Assembly (NCBI GenBank): GCA_030295235.1
Contig: AP026135.1
Location: 854,001-918,000 of the forward strand
DNA length: 64,000 bases
DNA from: Fistulifera solaris
Lineage: Eukaryota; Bacillariophyta; Bacillariophyceae; Naviculales; Stauroneidaceae
Direction: 5' to 3'
How positions within the stretch are numbered: position 1 is the stretch's first letter; every line of letters begins with the position of its first letter. Both the position numbers and the translations under genes were made by a program. The notes beneath the pieces are model-generated. The model saw only the letters and a list, made by a program, of their open reading frames with translations. It did not search any database and was not told where the DNA came from. This document shows, in pieces, positions 34,882 through 44,604 of the stretch.

Positions 34882-37607
34882 CTAGTGGAAAGTTCTGCGA
34901 CGGTAAAAGAGAACATAGGCTGCTGGAGTAACGATCGCGTCGTTGGCATTCGGGACAGGTCGGACACTGGAATCGTCAAAGAGACACCAGTCATCTGAAA
35001 TTCCAGTTCGTTCGTTCCACGATCGAGCAAACGCCGTATAGTGGCCGGCGCCCAGTCGTCCGTAATGATTGGTCACCGCAAACAAATCGTATATTGCTGG
35101 AACATAGTTGTGCGTAAAGCTGTCCTTCTTGGACGCGCAGTGCCGACTCATGTCGAGTGACGCCAGCGGGAAGTCTACAAAGGTATCCAGCTTGTCGCGG
35201 CGGAGGATATTCTTGAATTCGAAACGCTTCAAGTGAACTATTAGTACGTTCGGGAGGCGCCAGAGTTCCATGGTTTTCATGGCTTGCACATGCTCTTTAC
35301 AACTCGAACAATACCATTTGTTGTTTTCATCCAGTCGTTCCGGTGTCGTGAAGGCGTCAAAGCACTGATCGAGTGTCACGCCAACTTTGGGGGCCGCCAT
35401 TTTACGCCGGGACGCTTCGACCCAACTTGGATGATCGTCGAACATAGCAAAGCGATCACGATCTATCTGGCCCGGATAAACCGTAGACCAGTCCAAGGAC
35501 AAGAAAACGTACGGCTCAGATGCAATGTGCCCGAGTATATTCACCAGTTTTTCTTCCGAGTCTGATGGAACATATGGAGAGAGTTGCTCATTGTCGGACG
35601 GGAAAAGACATAGACTTCTCCCTCTCCCATCATGTAAGCGGATTTTTAACAAGTTTCGTTGATCATTGTTTTCTCCGTTGTCGTTAGAAACAAGGTGCGC
35701 CACTTTACTCCATATATACTCGTGGACCTCTTTGCACGTTGCCTGAACCGTACAGGTTGTCAAGAAGGGGATTCCAAGAGGCTCTGCCTTCACGTCGCTA
35801 TCCGAAAACTCTAAATCAGCGCCTTCCACCACGACATGGCTAGCAACTATCTGTAAGACTGCCCCAGCGTGCTCAACTTCATAGGCAACGATGAAATCAT
35901 CAGAACGTATATCCGACACAGGGTTAAAAATCTTGGGGCGTCCGACAATGACATGATTCATGACTTCACACATGATTAGCTTTTCTGCTGCGAGCCCTGA
36001 GAGTTCAGCCAAAATTGCGCGTAGATCTGCAAGAGTTGCATTGCGCCGAATGTCGACGCTATAACGCGTTGGATTTTTTCCGCTACCAGCAGGGTATACC
36101 CAAATGGAAACAGGTATGATAGCATTCTTCGCTTGCGGTATTTCCAAACTCACGTGGTTAAATGCATCGAACGACAATGAGACGCGATTGCAGTCAGGAC
36201 AGACGCACGTGCTTTTGAACTGTCCATAAAATGTATCCATAACCAAGCTGTCGTTTCTCCGGCAATGAGCTTCCCAAGCTCGTGCAGCTGCAATATTCAT
36301 ATCTTGACCATCCGTCACATCCGGCATTTCCACGTAAGGTGCTTTTCGAATGCGGTTCAGATCTTCGTGCAGTCCGTCAAGAAAATAAGCTAAAAATTCT
36401 TGGGAGTCGTGCTGAATATATCCAGCAAAACGTGGGGCGAACAGTCCAATCGCACGTTTCAGAGCGCTTGGGCTCGTTGATGATTTTCGATTCGCATTCC
36501 ACCACATATCCTTTAACACTACCGCATAGGCGTCCGCCAGCCTTCCGCCGGTACCAAGAGGATTGTCTGGATTCAAATCGAGTTTGTAGGCCCCTGACAA
36601 AAAGTGTCTTGTCAAAGGAACCGTGTGACTTAGCGCTTGCAAGGCCGAATTCATGAAGCAAGTATTTCCTAAATTGTTGAGTCCCACACGACAGGCTCCG
36701 TCGTGGTATGCAATCGCTTGTAAGTCACCGGGCTGCTTCTTGCACTCGAGTTTATGGAACGGCCAATGACTTTCTTGGCAGGAACGATTGCAGTACCGCG
36801 CTCGAAGGCACCTCTGACACCGAGATGTTGCTCTACAAGCCCCGCACGCAGAACACGGTGACGGTTCATCCGGGCTATTTTGTTTATCGGTCGTTGCATC
36901 CTTACCGCCATTCATGAATAACTCCAAGTCCCCTGGTGTGAAATACAATGGCAGAACCAGGTTGCCTGTCGGTGTGTTGACGACACGTCGACAAATAGGC
37001 GAAGACAATTCGCCATACCATGTACGAAGAGCGGAATACACTTCACGTGGAATAGCTTCAGAGTGATAGCCTCGGACCATATTTGGCTTCAAAACGGGTG
37101 ACAACGATAACGATGACACAAATTCAGTTTCGTCTTTGATCAAATTCTCCTTGTCGTTATCGGTTGATTCCACGGTGGCTACATGTTCTTTGTAAGGCTT
37201 GTACCAATCCGCAAAGAATGCGTCGCGAGTATTGGTACCTATTTTTCCGGGAGTTCCAGAATGAGTCTTGAATTATCTATGGGTCCCGGCGGAACGTGCT
37301 CGTCATCATCCTCGTCCATACTATCATCATCGCTGTCCTCATCTCGTGGGTCGAGCGGACATGCCGCCGGTAGTAGCGACTGGATGTCACAACTGGATGG
37401 CGTCGGCAAGTTCTTTTGCGGCACCAATCCCACGTATCGACACCAGTTGTACCACCAGTCCCAGTCCAACAAGAAAAATGCTTCTCCTTCCAACGCAATG
37501 TCGGTCGAGTCGTTGTGATCCGCCGAAGCAAGACACGTACGGCGATTCGTCAGTAGCAACAGCACCGTTGAACGCTGTTCCGCCGGTGTTGGATGCTGTA
37601 TACCCAC
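34882..37607 (-). CDS. Ubiquitin-specific protease with split DUSP and MYND finger
   Basis: A cysteine deubiquitinase of the USP family (C19). The N-terminus from 37607 carries the start of a DUSP domain (EAFFLLDWDWWYNWCRYVGL, PGPIDNSRLI), with an acidic insert. The domain ends after IPREVYSALRTWYG. A MYND zinc finger follows (CSACGACRATSRC...CNRSCQ...HKLEC), then the Cys box GLNNLGNTCFMNSALQ, QHDSQEFLAYFLDGL, a CVCPDC zinc pair and the His box GRLGAGHYTAFARSW. All catalytic residues are present. The DUSP frame stops at TAG after ELPEK, and the next frame continues IGTNTRDAFFADWYKPYKEH. The change lies at a five-T run (37242-37246), and the span is one base short of a multiple of three. The start overlaps the TPR gene and is uncertain. 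Confidence 0.85.
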
Positions 37608-38523
37608 GGCTCCTTTTGTCGATATTCATGAATTGTTTTTGCAGTCTTGCCTTCAATTGTGCAATGGATTTCTTCATGCCAGCGTCGGTGGGCTGTGGAT
37701 TATTTTCAAATATTTGAATACATTCTTGTAAATCGTTTTGCCCCAATATCAAGATCTCGGTCGCTAGTTGATATCGTAGTTGCTTTTCACGTTGCTCCAT
37801 TTGTTGTTGCGTTGTTGTTTCTATTGTAGAAGCTTCCGATTGAATTGTATTTATTATCGACGCCCCATTGGTTTTCGACAAATCCACCTCTTTATCGAGA
37901 CTCATTGTAGCAGAAACAGAAGTTGCATCTAGGCTTGGTTCCGAGTGATTTCGATCCGAGTGATGCGTTCCATTGGTAGAAGTGTCGCTCACGGAAGATG
38001 GTTTCCCATTCACTGCGGCCGAATTGTCGCCCCCTACTAGGGATGGTTTCACCACGGCGGCAATCATTTGCCGCGCTCGTCCTTCCCGAGCCAGTGCACG
38101 TCGGTAATAGATTTTCGCAGACCCTGGATTTCGTAATGCCGCCGTACAATCCCTCTCGGCTTCTTCAAATCGTTCCAACTTTAAGAACATGAAGGCTCGA
38201 TTCGAATAAAGAGCATTTTGCAATTCGATGTGTTGCGGTTGCAACGAATGGTTGATGTTGTCGAAACACGCCAATCCTTTAGCGTATGCTTCCAGTGCTT
38301 TTAAATATTCTGTTTGCTGCACGTAAGCGTTACCGGCTTGTTTGTGTGTTTGTGCCTCTTGTTCCCAAACAGGGTTGTTGGCAGCCAACGGCGGCGTCGG
38401 ATGGTCATCGGATTTGTGGGGCGGCGCCTTGTGTGTGCCTTTTTTTGCTGCGGTTGCTTTTTTTCTTTTTGTATCCCATCTTCTTGCCGAATTGAGTAAA
38501 CGCTGATCTTTCCAGTCAGTCAA
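37387..38523 (-). CDS. Tetratricopeptide-repeat protein
   Basis: TPR repeats lie at about residues 55-160 (AQTHKQAGNAYVQQTEYLKA, NALYSNRAFMFLKLERFEEA, YYRRALAREG), of the kind found in Hsp70/Hsp90 co-chaperones. A low-complexity Ser/Thr stretch and a helix with QLRYQLATEILILG follow. The frame opens without an ATG before residue 111, so an upstream exon is likely. A candidate is MSYHQWIDWMAERMIINFT ending at a GTAAGC donor near 38597, but the join I tried to the TAG at about 38532 creates TGA. The last 70 codons overlap the DUSP start of the deubiquitinase in another frame, so the 3' end is also uncertain. Fusion of the two genes is possible. Confidence 0.65.
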   Translation of the reverse strand: MTDWKDQRLLNSARRWDTKRKKATAAKKGTHKAPPHKSDDHPTPPLAANNPVWEQEAQTHKQAGNAYVQQTEYLKALEAYAKGLACFDNINHSLQPQHIELQNALYSNRAFMFLKLERFEEAERDCTAALRNPGSAKIYYRRALAREGRARQMIAAVVKPSLVGGDNSAAVNGKPSSVSDTSTNGTHHSDRNHSEPSLDATSVSATMSLDKEVDLSKTNGASIINTIQSEASTIETTTQQQMEQREKQLRYQLATEILILGQNDLQECIQIFENNPQPTDAGMKKSIAQLKARLQKQFMNIDKRSRGYTASNTGGTAFNGAVATDESPYVSCFGGSQRLDRHCVGRRSIFLVGLGLVVQLVSIRGIGAAKELADAIQL

Positions 38524-39144
38524 TCCGAATCTATGATATTATATTTTGGTTGCATTATTTATTATTTAGTCTAGGATGACAATTGATAATGGCTTACCAG
38601 GTAAAGTTGATGATCATTCGTTCCGCCATCCAATCAATCCATTGGTGGTACGACATCATCTGCCGCTCACCCTGCTCCGGCTCCCTCATGAGTCTATAAA
38701 ATAAGTCCGTTCGAGCAAGAGAGGAAAAAAGTAGATAGAATATTACAAGCAAAGTCACTTCAAAAGAGTAACAAGAGGGTGTTTCATCGCAAATGCAAGA
38801 TAAATCATATAGAGTCAATTATTTGCAAATAACAAACAAGAAACGAAATAACTCATGACTCAAAATCAGTCGTGGCAAAAGCTCGCCTTCATTTTGGGGT
38901 TATAGTAAATGAAATACTGGTACATGTACAATGGGCCTAAAAATACACGTTTGCTAACCTTACCAGTAACCTTATTGCCCTTCATGTCGATGAAACGCGC
39001 AACGCAGTCTTCAAGTTTTGCACAGTACTTGTAGTTCATCTTTTGCTTTTGATCTTGATGGAAAAGCGCGGTAGCTGCTGTGATTCGAATGAAGTTTTTG
39101 AAGGGAGACTTCCGTTAGGTCTCCAACCAGGGTGAACCTCTTCC
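38524..39144. other. Intergenic between TPR gene and transposon
   Basis: It holds the candidate first exon of the TPR gene (about 38598-38670, minus strand). The rest, up to the transposon end, shows no coding signal. Confidence 0.4.
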
Positions 39145-39166
39145 GATAGCTCTCCCGTTAGGAGAG
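39104..39166. repeat. Two hairpins sharing the loop core CGTTA
   Basis: GGAGAC (39104-39109) pairs with GTCTCC (39119-39124), and CTCTCC (39150-39155) pairs with GGAGAG (39161-39166). Both loops contain CGTTAG. They sit at the left end of the transposon. Confidence 0.5.
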
Positions 39167-39297
39167 ACGTTAACTGACTACATTCAACTTTACAGTAGAG
39201 TACGCGCCATTGGATGTGGTACTAATTACTTAAAGGCCTTCCATCCATCATTAGTTCTACTTAGGTCACGCACAATAACCGCACAATCGTTCGCGTT

Positions 39298-41300
39298 GTG
39301 CGTTTGTTCCGTTCCGACTGCCGACAAGATGATCAGAACGCTGCATTCCTTATTGTCATAGTTGCCCTTCCGTTCCTACTGTTGCTCTTTTACAACATTA
39401 ACATGTCGATCATTGAAACGAAGGGCGGCGATCATTCGTCACGATTATGCAAAAATATGGGGCACTTCCTCCAACCGGTCCGTATGATTTTGAAAAGTTT
39501 CTCTATGACAAACCGATCCCTGAGGATGATCAGGAGCTTCTCCGCAGCATCGCTTTTGTGTAATGCGATCGAAAGCTCTTACGAGATGTCAGCAAGCACG
39601 GAGAAAGCCCTTGCTACGTGTGCACTTGCTGCAAAACGTTCTCACTTAAGTTCAAGGAAGAAAACGGCGAACTTCGATTGCTACGACCATCCTAGTACTA
39701 ACTTCAGGCACAGTTTGTTTTGCACTCCAACAAACGACCTCCCAAAGGACTGCCGCAGAAAATCAATGATAGTGCAGAACATTCCTGCTGTTCAAGACTT
39801 CTTCAAAACATGCTTCCAGGCACCAAACTTCGACAGTCATGCTACTCGCAAGAATCTCAACGCCGTCCTCAGGAAAGAGGGTTTCGACATCGAAGTTGGC
39901 CCGACAATGCATTCAAATCTCAAGAAACACTTCCGTGAGGTCTACCGAAAGGATTTGTTGATGTACAATGAGCTGTTGGCCCAGTATCTTCGGAAATATG
40001 TCGAGCTAAATCCAAATGCCTCCGTCAATTTAGAAACTGACCAGAACTCATGCTTTTTCGGTCAACTGTGTTCATTGAGAATGCCGCGCACTTCTTTAGA
40101 AATGCCTGCATTCCTGCAATCTTTTAGACGGAACACACATCCGTATACCCGAACACGATGGAATTGGAGTCCCGATCATAGGGGTCGATGGAAATGGAAG
40201 TAACATTCCACTTGGTTTTGGGTTGATTCCCTCGGAAAACAAGCAAGGGATGATATATATCCTTCTCATGATGTATCAAGCTGGGTTCAATTTCGAAGAG
40301 TTTCCAGTATTCACTGACCGAGGACACATTCTCGCCGCTGTCCGAGCGTTGGCAGAACATTATGGACTGGTTGTTTCCGTGAAGTATTGCTTGATTCATA
40401 TTCTTCAAACATTTACCATCTATTCAATATCAATCAACGATCGCTGAGAGGGCAGAGCGGTCGCTTGGTTTATGCGAGATGCAAAGCTCCAGATGTTAAC
40501 GCCTTCTTGGATGCTGCGAAGAAGCTTGTCAAAGCGCTTCCACAAATTGAAGAAAACGAAACTCTTAGTACCGGTGCGCTAATTGTTATCTATGTTCTTG
40601 GGACAATTCATCCTACTCATTGGACTGTGTTTGGAAATACACCGAGTCAACATGAATCTATGTGGGAGCCCCTATATTTTACCTATCTAGCTGAAGTGAA
40701 TGGCTTCACAGAGATAAGTGGAGACGTCGGCGAATGGAGGTGGTTGCTCAACGATCACGTGCCAGTTGGAAACAAGTTCCCTTTATATGGTTTCTGTTCA
40801 ACAAATCATGTCGAATCGGCCCAGCAGTGGCTTCTACATCATGAAGTGAGGACTAATACCCCTCCACTAGCCATTTCTAACTTTTTGATGGCGGCTGCCG
40901 AATCTCTTCGACAATTTCGAGATGAAATAACAACCAAATCTGCTAGGTTCCTCACCATATACTTTCGAAGCTTGCAAGATACAGGCAATGAAGATCTAGA
41001 TTTTGTAATAGAGGATGCTGAAGGATGCCCGATGGCAGTTTGAAATTCAAATTGTACGCTGAAAAGCACAAGAAGACGGAGTATGTTACTTATGAACCCA
41101 CGAGCACTCCGTCCCTGTACTGCTCCTGCAGTAGAACAGCGATGCGGGAAATCTACTGCGGCCACATCAACCTTGTTTCACGTGACAAGATCCTCAACTT
41201 GGCCCTCAATCCCACCCTCTGTGTTTTCGCAATTCTACGAAGAGTTTGGAAAAGTTCCGACAAGTGGTGATCGTCAGCTTCCTTACAGAGTTTCTTAACA
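39298..41300 (+). pseudogene. MULE transposase with SWIM zinc finger, broken
   Basis: The core matches the MULE DDE domain. LDGTHIRIPEHDGIG holds the first Asp, then IIGVDGNGSNIPLGFGLIPS and ENKQGM, then FPVFTDRGHILAAVRALAEH with the second Asp and KYCLIHIL. A later frame has WWEP/TNHVESAQQWLL-type segments (GFCSTNHVESAQQWL). The SWIM finger YCSCSRTAMREIYCGHI (CxC...CxH) is in yet another frame. The N-terminal region also switches frame (DYDFEKFLYDKPIPEDDQEL lies outside the longest ORF). At least four breaks separate these blocks. An intact transposase would be about 600-700 residues. Confidence 0.8.
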
Positions 41301-41624
41301 ACTATCCGCTGACTTGACGTCCCGGGATTTGGGGATATCAAGCTTGCTTATCAATCAGAAAACATTTATCCATCACCAACTTACACTGACAAGCTTAACT
41401 CGGGGAACAGAATAATCAGTAATGGTGAACCGGGACCACGTAAGTCAAAGAAAAGAAGCAATCGGCGCTGGAATCAGCACGAATGACAAAGGAGTATGAG
41501 CCAAGTTCAAAGAACAAGCTCAGTCGAAATAACGATGCAATAGCAGAAGCGATTGCCGCCGATGGTCTGTTTGATTTTGGGACCAAACCAAAGGCGGAAC
41601 ACATGCAACAGCTAGAATCAACTC

Positions 41625-42665
41625 TTGGACCTTAAACGTAGAGACGGCAAGCCCTTACCTCGGCACTGCTTTCACTGCAGATCACCGAATCACACAATTC
41701 GACAGTGTCTGGACTACCTCAAAGATGATCGAAGGTACATGGATCCTGCATTACTTGAAACTGGCGCAATTCTGGTCAACCATTTCCCAACATGCGTCAT
41801 TGACATGGATGCAGGAATTACTTCTGAAGATTTGGACAACGATGATACCTCCGGAGGACATGGCCTTCACAATATTGACAAGATTGGCTTAGTAGAAGAC
41901 TCTGATGCAGCCAATGCCATTGTCCAGTCACGGATTTTAAAGCTTACTGGAGAAGACGCTGCAGAAATTCACGCTGAAGACGACAACGAAAATAACTATC
42001 TTCTGGATATGGACCTTGCTCCGTCAGGTAGTAACCGAGATATTGTAGTAATTATTCGTGACAAGGATTACACGGAAAGAAGAAGTCACGAACAAGAATT
42101 GACCATGGTTGATGATGTCGAGGTAGGCATCCATGACGATTCCCGTCTGAACAGTGCACACTCGGGTCATCTGTCGACAATTCTAGAGGATGAAGATGTG
42201 GAACCAAGCACCGCACATAATGCTTTTGCCTCAAGTCCCGCAACAACAGAATATTCAGTAAATGAAATGCCAACAACTAGAACAAAGAGGAGATCCAAAC
42301 AAGTAACGAATTTAAAAGCGCAGAAGGCAAGTCCATCTACCGCAAAGTCATCGATATTGAAGACAGCGACCGCATCCAGACCGAATTTGAAACCACCGCC
42401 GACCACAACAGCTTGTGCTTCCAGTCCAGCAACAACAGATTTTTCATTAGTCAAAATGGCAACGAGAAAGAGGAAACGGCCGAAACAGCCACCAAATCAA
42501 AAAGCTGAAGGAACAAGTCCCGCCACAACTGATTCGTCAATCTTTGAGAGGCCGACCATGAAGAGTCAAAATCTGAAGCCACCACCTGATATCAGAGCTC
42601 ATGCCTTGACTATCGAGTCTTCAATGAATGAGAATACAACACAAAAAGGAAAAGATCGAAACTGA
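41625..42665 (+). CDS. CCHC zinc-knuckle ORF with basic repeats (inside the MULE)
   Basis: RHCFHCRSPNHTIRQC is a CX2CX4HX4C zinc knuckle, which often binds nucleic acid; it may once have been the C-terminus of the transposase. An acidic linker follows, then degenerate repeats built on S-P-A-T (ASSPATTEYSVNEM, ASSPATTDFSLVKM, GTSPATTDSSIFER) with Lys/Arg-rich spacers. No Met-independent evidence fixes the start. The repeat region continues beyond this ORF in another frame. Confidence 0.55.
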   Translation: MDLKRRDGKPLPRHCFHCRSPNHTIRQCLDYLKDDRRYMDPALLETGAILVNHFPTCVIDMDAGITSEDLDNDDTSGGHGLHNIDKIGLVEDSDAANAIVQSRILKLTGEDAAEIHAEDDNENNYLLDMDLAPSGSNRDIVVIIRDKDYTERRSHEQELTMVDDVEVGIHDDSRLNSAHSGHLSTILEDEDVEPSTAHNAFASSPATTEYSVNEMPTTRTKRRSKQVTNLKAQKASPSTAKSSILKTATASRPNLKPPPTTTACASSPATTDFSLVKMATRKRKRPKQPPNQKAEGTSPATTDSSIFERPTMKSQNLKPPPDIRAHALTIESSMNENTTQKGKDRN

Positions 42666-43175
42666 CAGCAAATTCCAGAGCCAAAGGCCCGACTCATGCC
42701 CGTAAAAGAAGTTGAAACCGCCACCGATTGCAGAAGCAAAAGCAGGAAGTCCCGCCACAGCAGTTTCTTCCATAGTTGAGATGCCAACTATGAAGAGGGG
42801 TAATCTGAGAGCACTGCCAAGATCTCATTCAAACAGTCCAACAACCGAAGTATCACGATTCCTGAAGATATGATTATAAAGATACCGAAGACAGAACCCA
42901 CTAATGCAAGTCCCGCCACGTCTGCTAGTGACGATTCATCACATGTATTTAAAAGGCGATTAGACATCCAAAAGAAGAATGCAAGTCCCGCCAAATCCGG
43001 TAATCTCAGTGACGATTCGTCGCATTTCCTGAAAATGCCGCTAGATCTGCGAAGAAAGAACTTGGCACAAAATGAAGCGCTCTCAAGTTCATTTTCAGTG
43101 GGTATTCCGAAAACCAGAAGAACTCGTAGAGCTATAACAAGTCCCGCTACTGCCACTAGTGGGACCTCATCACAA
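42228..43175 (+). repeat. Degenerate minisatellite encoding SPAT units
   Basis: About nine units, each starting near AGTCCCGCCA or AGTCCCGCAA (also AGTCCCGCTA), roughly 75-130 bp apart. Later units encode SSHFLKMPLDLRRK-like segments (SSHVFKRRLDIQKK, SSQFLRTPFDLRRK). The spacing is irregular and the frame is not kept throughout. Confidence 0.65.
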
Positions 43176-43445
43176 TTCTTGAGAACACCCTTCGACCTGA
43201 GACGTAAGATTGTAGATCCCAGAAATGAAAATCAATTTTCATTACGTCGACAACAAGTAAGGCAAATTGGAGTAGCCCCTTTGCAACCCCCAGTCATTAC
43301 TGATGAACCATCAAAGATCGTATCCTATTTTTACGACACAGCTTATCCATTTGTGGGAACCATTGAGCAATTAAATTGTTTGGTTCAAGAACACGAGTTT
43401 GATATTCCAGAATCATTTCACGGAAAACGGAAACAAATGATTTAA
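42870..43445 (+). pseudogene. Continuation of the basic repeat protein (inside the MULE)
   Basis: A 191-codon frame with three more SPAT-type units and a non-repeated end (PSKIVSYFYDTAYPFVGTIE). It lies in a different frame from the CCHC ORF, with stops between them. It probably links the repeat region to the protease part. No separate function can be assigned. Confidence 0.45.
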
Positions 43446-43792
43446 CGATGAAAAGAAGGGCTTCAACCCGAAAACGCAAGGGCGCAAACCAGCGAGGACT
43501 TGTGAGTGAGAACAATATTGCAATCCACGTGCGCTGAATACTCTTGCAGAGACAGCAAAAGGAAAGAAGTGGAATAGAATCATTTATCACTGTAGGGACA
43601 AGAAAGAATGGAAACGATCTGATTTACAACAAAGAAGATGCCAGGGGATCTCTTCGGTCACTCCTTTTGCAATCCAGTGCAAAGGGGCGCTGATAAAGGT
43701 CGCGAGTCGTCACGACCTGAAGAGGGAAAGAAGCATCATATCAAGGTGCTAGTGGTGCCACGGCATCCATAACCAGTGAATGCCTTGAAATT

Positions 43793-44450
43793 ATGAACTC
43801 GCAATGTTATTTCAATGACGCGATTGTGAACAGTTTCCTTGAAAGCATAACAAGCAAGACCGTAACGGATGAGGGAGTTATTGCACACCCGTCGTATGTC
43901 ATGAGTAATCTGTGGGATTCCGCCAACCAAAATATTAAGAGAGAGGGTAGACTGCAGCTTAGTTCAGCGTTTGTGGCATTGAATTCTATGACAAAATCGA
44001 ACAATTTGGGCATTCATTTATTCCCTATGTGCAAGGAGAGGCACTGGTGGTTGATGGTGGTTGATGCCGATAATCGAGTTATTTATTCGCTCGACTCCCT
44101 CGAAGATCCGGACGATCACTACTCTAATGCTGTCTGGCTTTCAGGTTTATTTAAATTCGCGTGCGGTGAGGCAGCAATTAGAATGCGCGTCAACAAGCGA
44201 GCAGCAGGAATCAACATTACCCGATTTAGCTCCGTGGGAATACCAAGAAATGCGTCTTCCCAATAAACTATTGCAACATGATGGCCATAGTTGCGGACCA
44301 TATGTATGTTTTTATGCGGCGACAATTCTGAAACATGGTCGACGTGCCCTCAATGAGAGGACATGGTTCCTTGACTCTATTTCGGAGATTGGAGTCGGAG
44401 ATGATCTCCGACCTTTTGTATTTGATGTTATGTTTCAATTGGCTGAATGA
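43793..44450 (+). pseudogene. C48 (Ulp1/SENP-like) cysteine protease of the MULE, broken once
   Basis: Shows the Ulp1 order: an N-terminal helix-strand block (CYFNDAIVNSFLESI), the catalytic His in CKERHWWLMVVD, the Asp in YSLDSLEDPD, and the Gln/Cys pair in LLQHDGHSCGPYVCFYAA. Ulp1 proteases cleave SUMO-like tags; transposon-borne copies are of unknown function. The His/Asp part and the Cys part are in different frames, changing near 44220. All four active-site residues are still recognisable, so decay looks recent. Confidence 0.8.
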
Positions 44451-44604
44451 CACGTATAGAGTAATGTGTGATATTAATCAACCAAGTCTAGTTTGAAACT
44501 GAAATTGTGGAGACCTGGATTTGTAATTAGTATTTACTACGTCAGTTAAGTTCTTCGAGCTATCAGCCTTGAATCGGTGGATGAGGTCACAAGAATAGGC
44601 TGAA

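Larger units (their letters stand above)
39145..44564 (+). mobile_element. Mutator-like (MULE) DNA transposon carrying a Ulp1-type protease, decayed
   Basis: Parts in order: MULE transposase with SWIM finger, CCHC-knuckle ORF, basic SPAT repeat region, C48/Ulp1 protease, all on the plus strand. The ends show imperfect inverted repeats. GATAGCTC (39145), TTAACTGAC (39170) and TACTAATTAC (39220) recur as GTAATTAGTA (44523), GTCAGTTAA (44541) and GAGCTATC (44557), in mirrored order with different spacing. I found no target-site duplication. The coding parts have several frame breaks and stops, so the copy is probably inactive. MULEs with Ulp1 genes are known from plants (Kaonashi, CUMULE); I know of none in diatoms. 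Confidence 0.75.
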
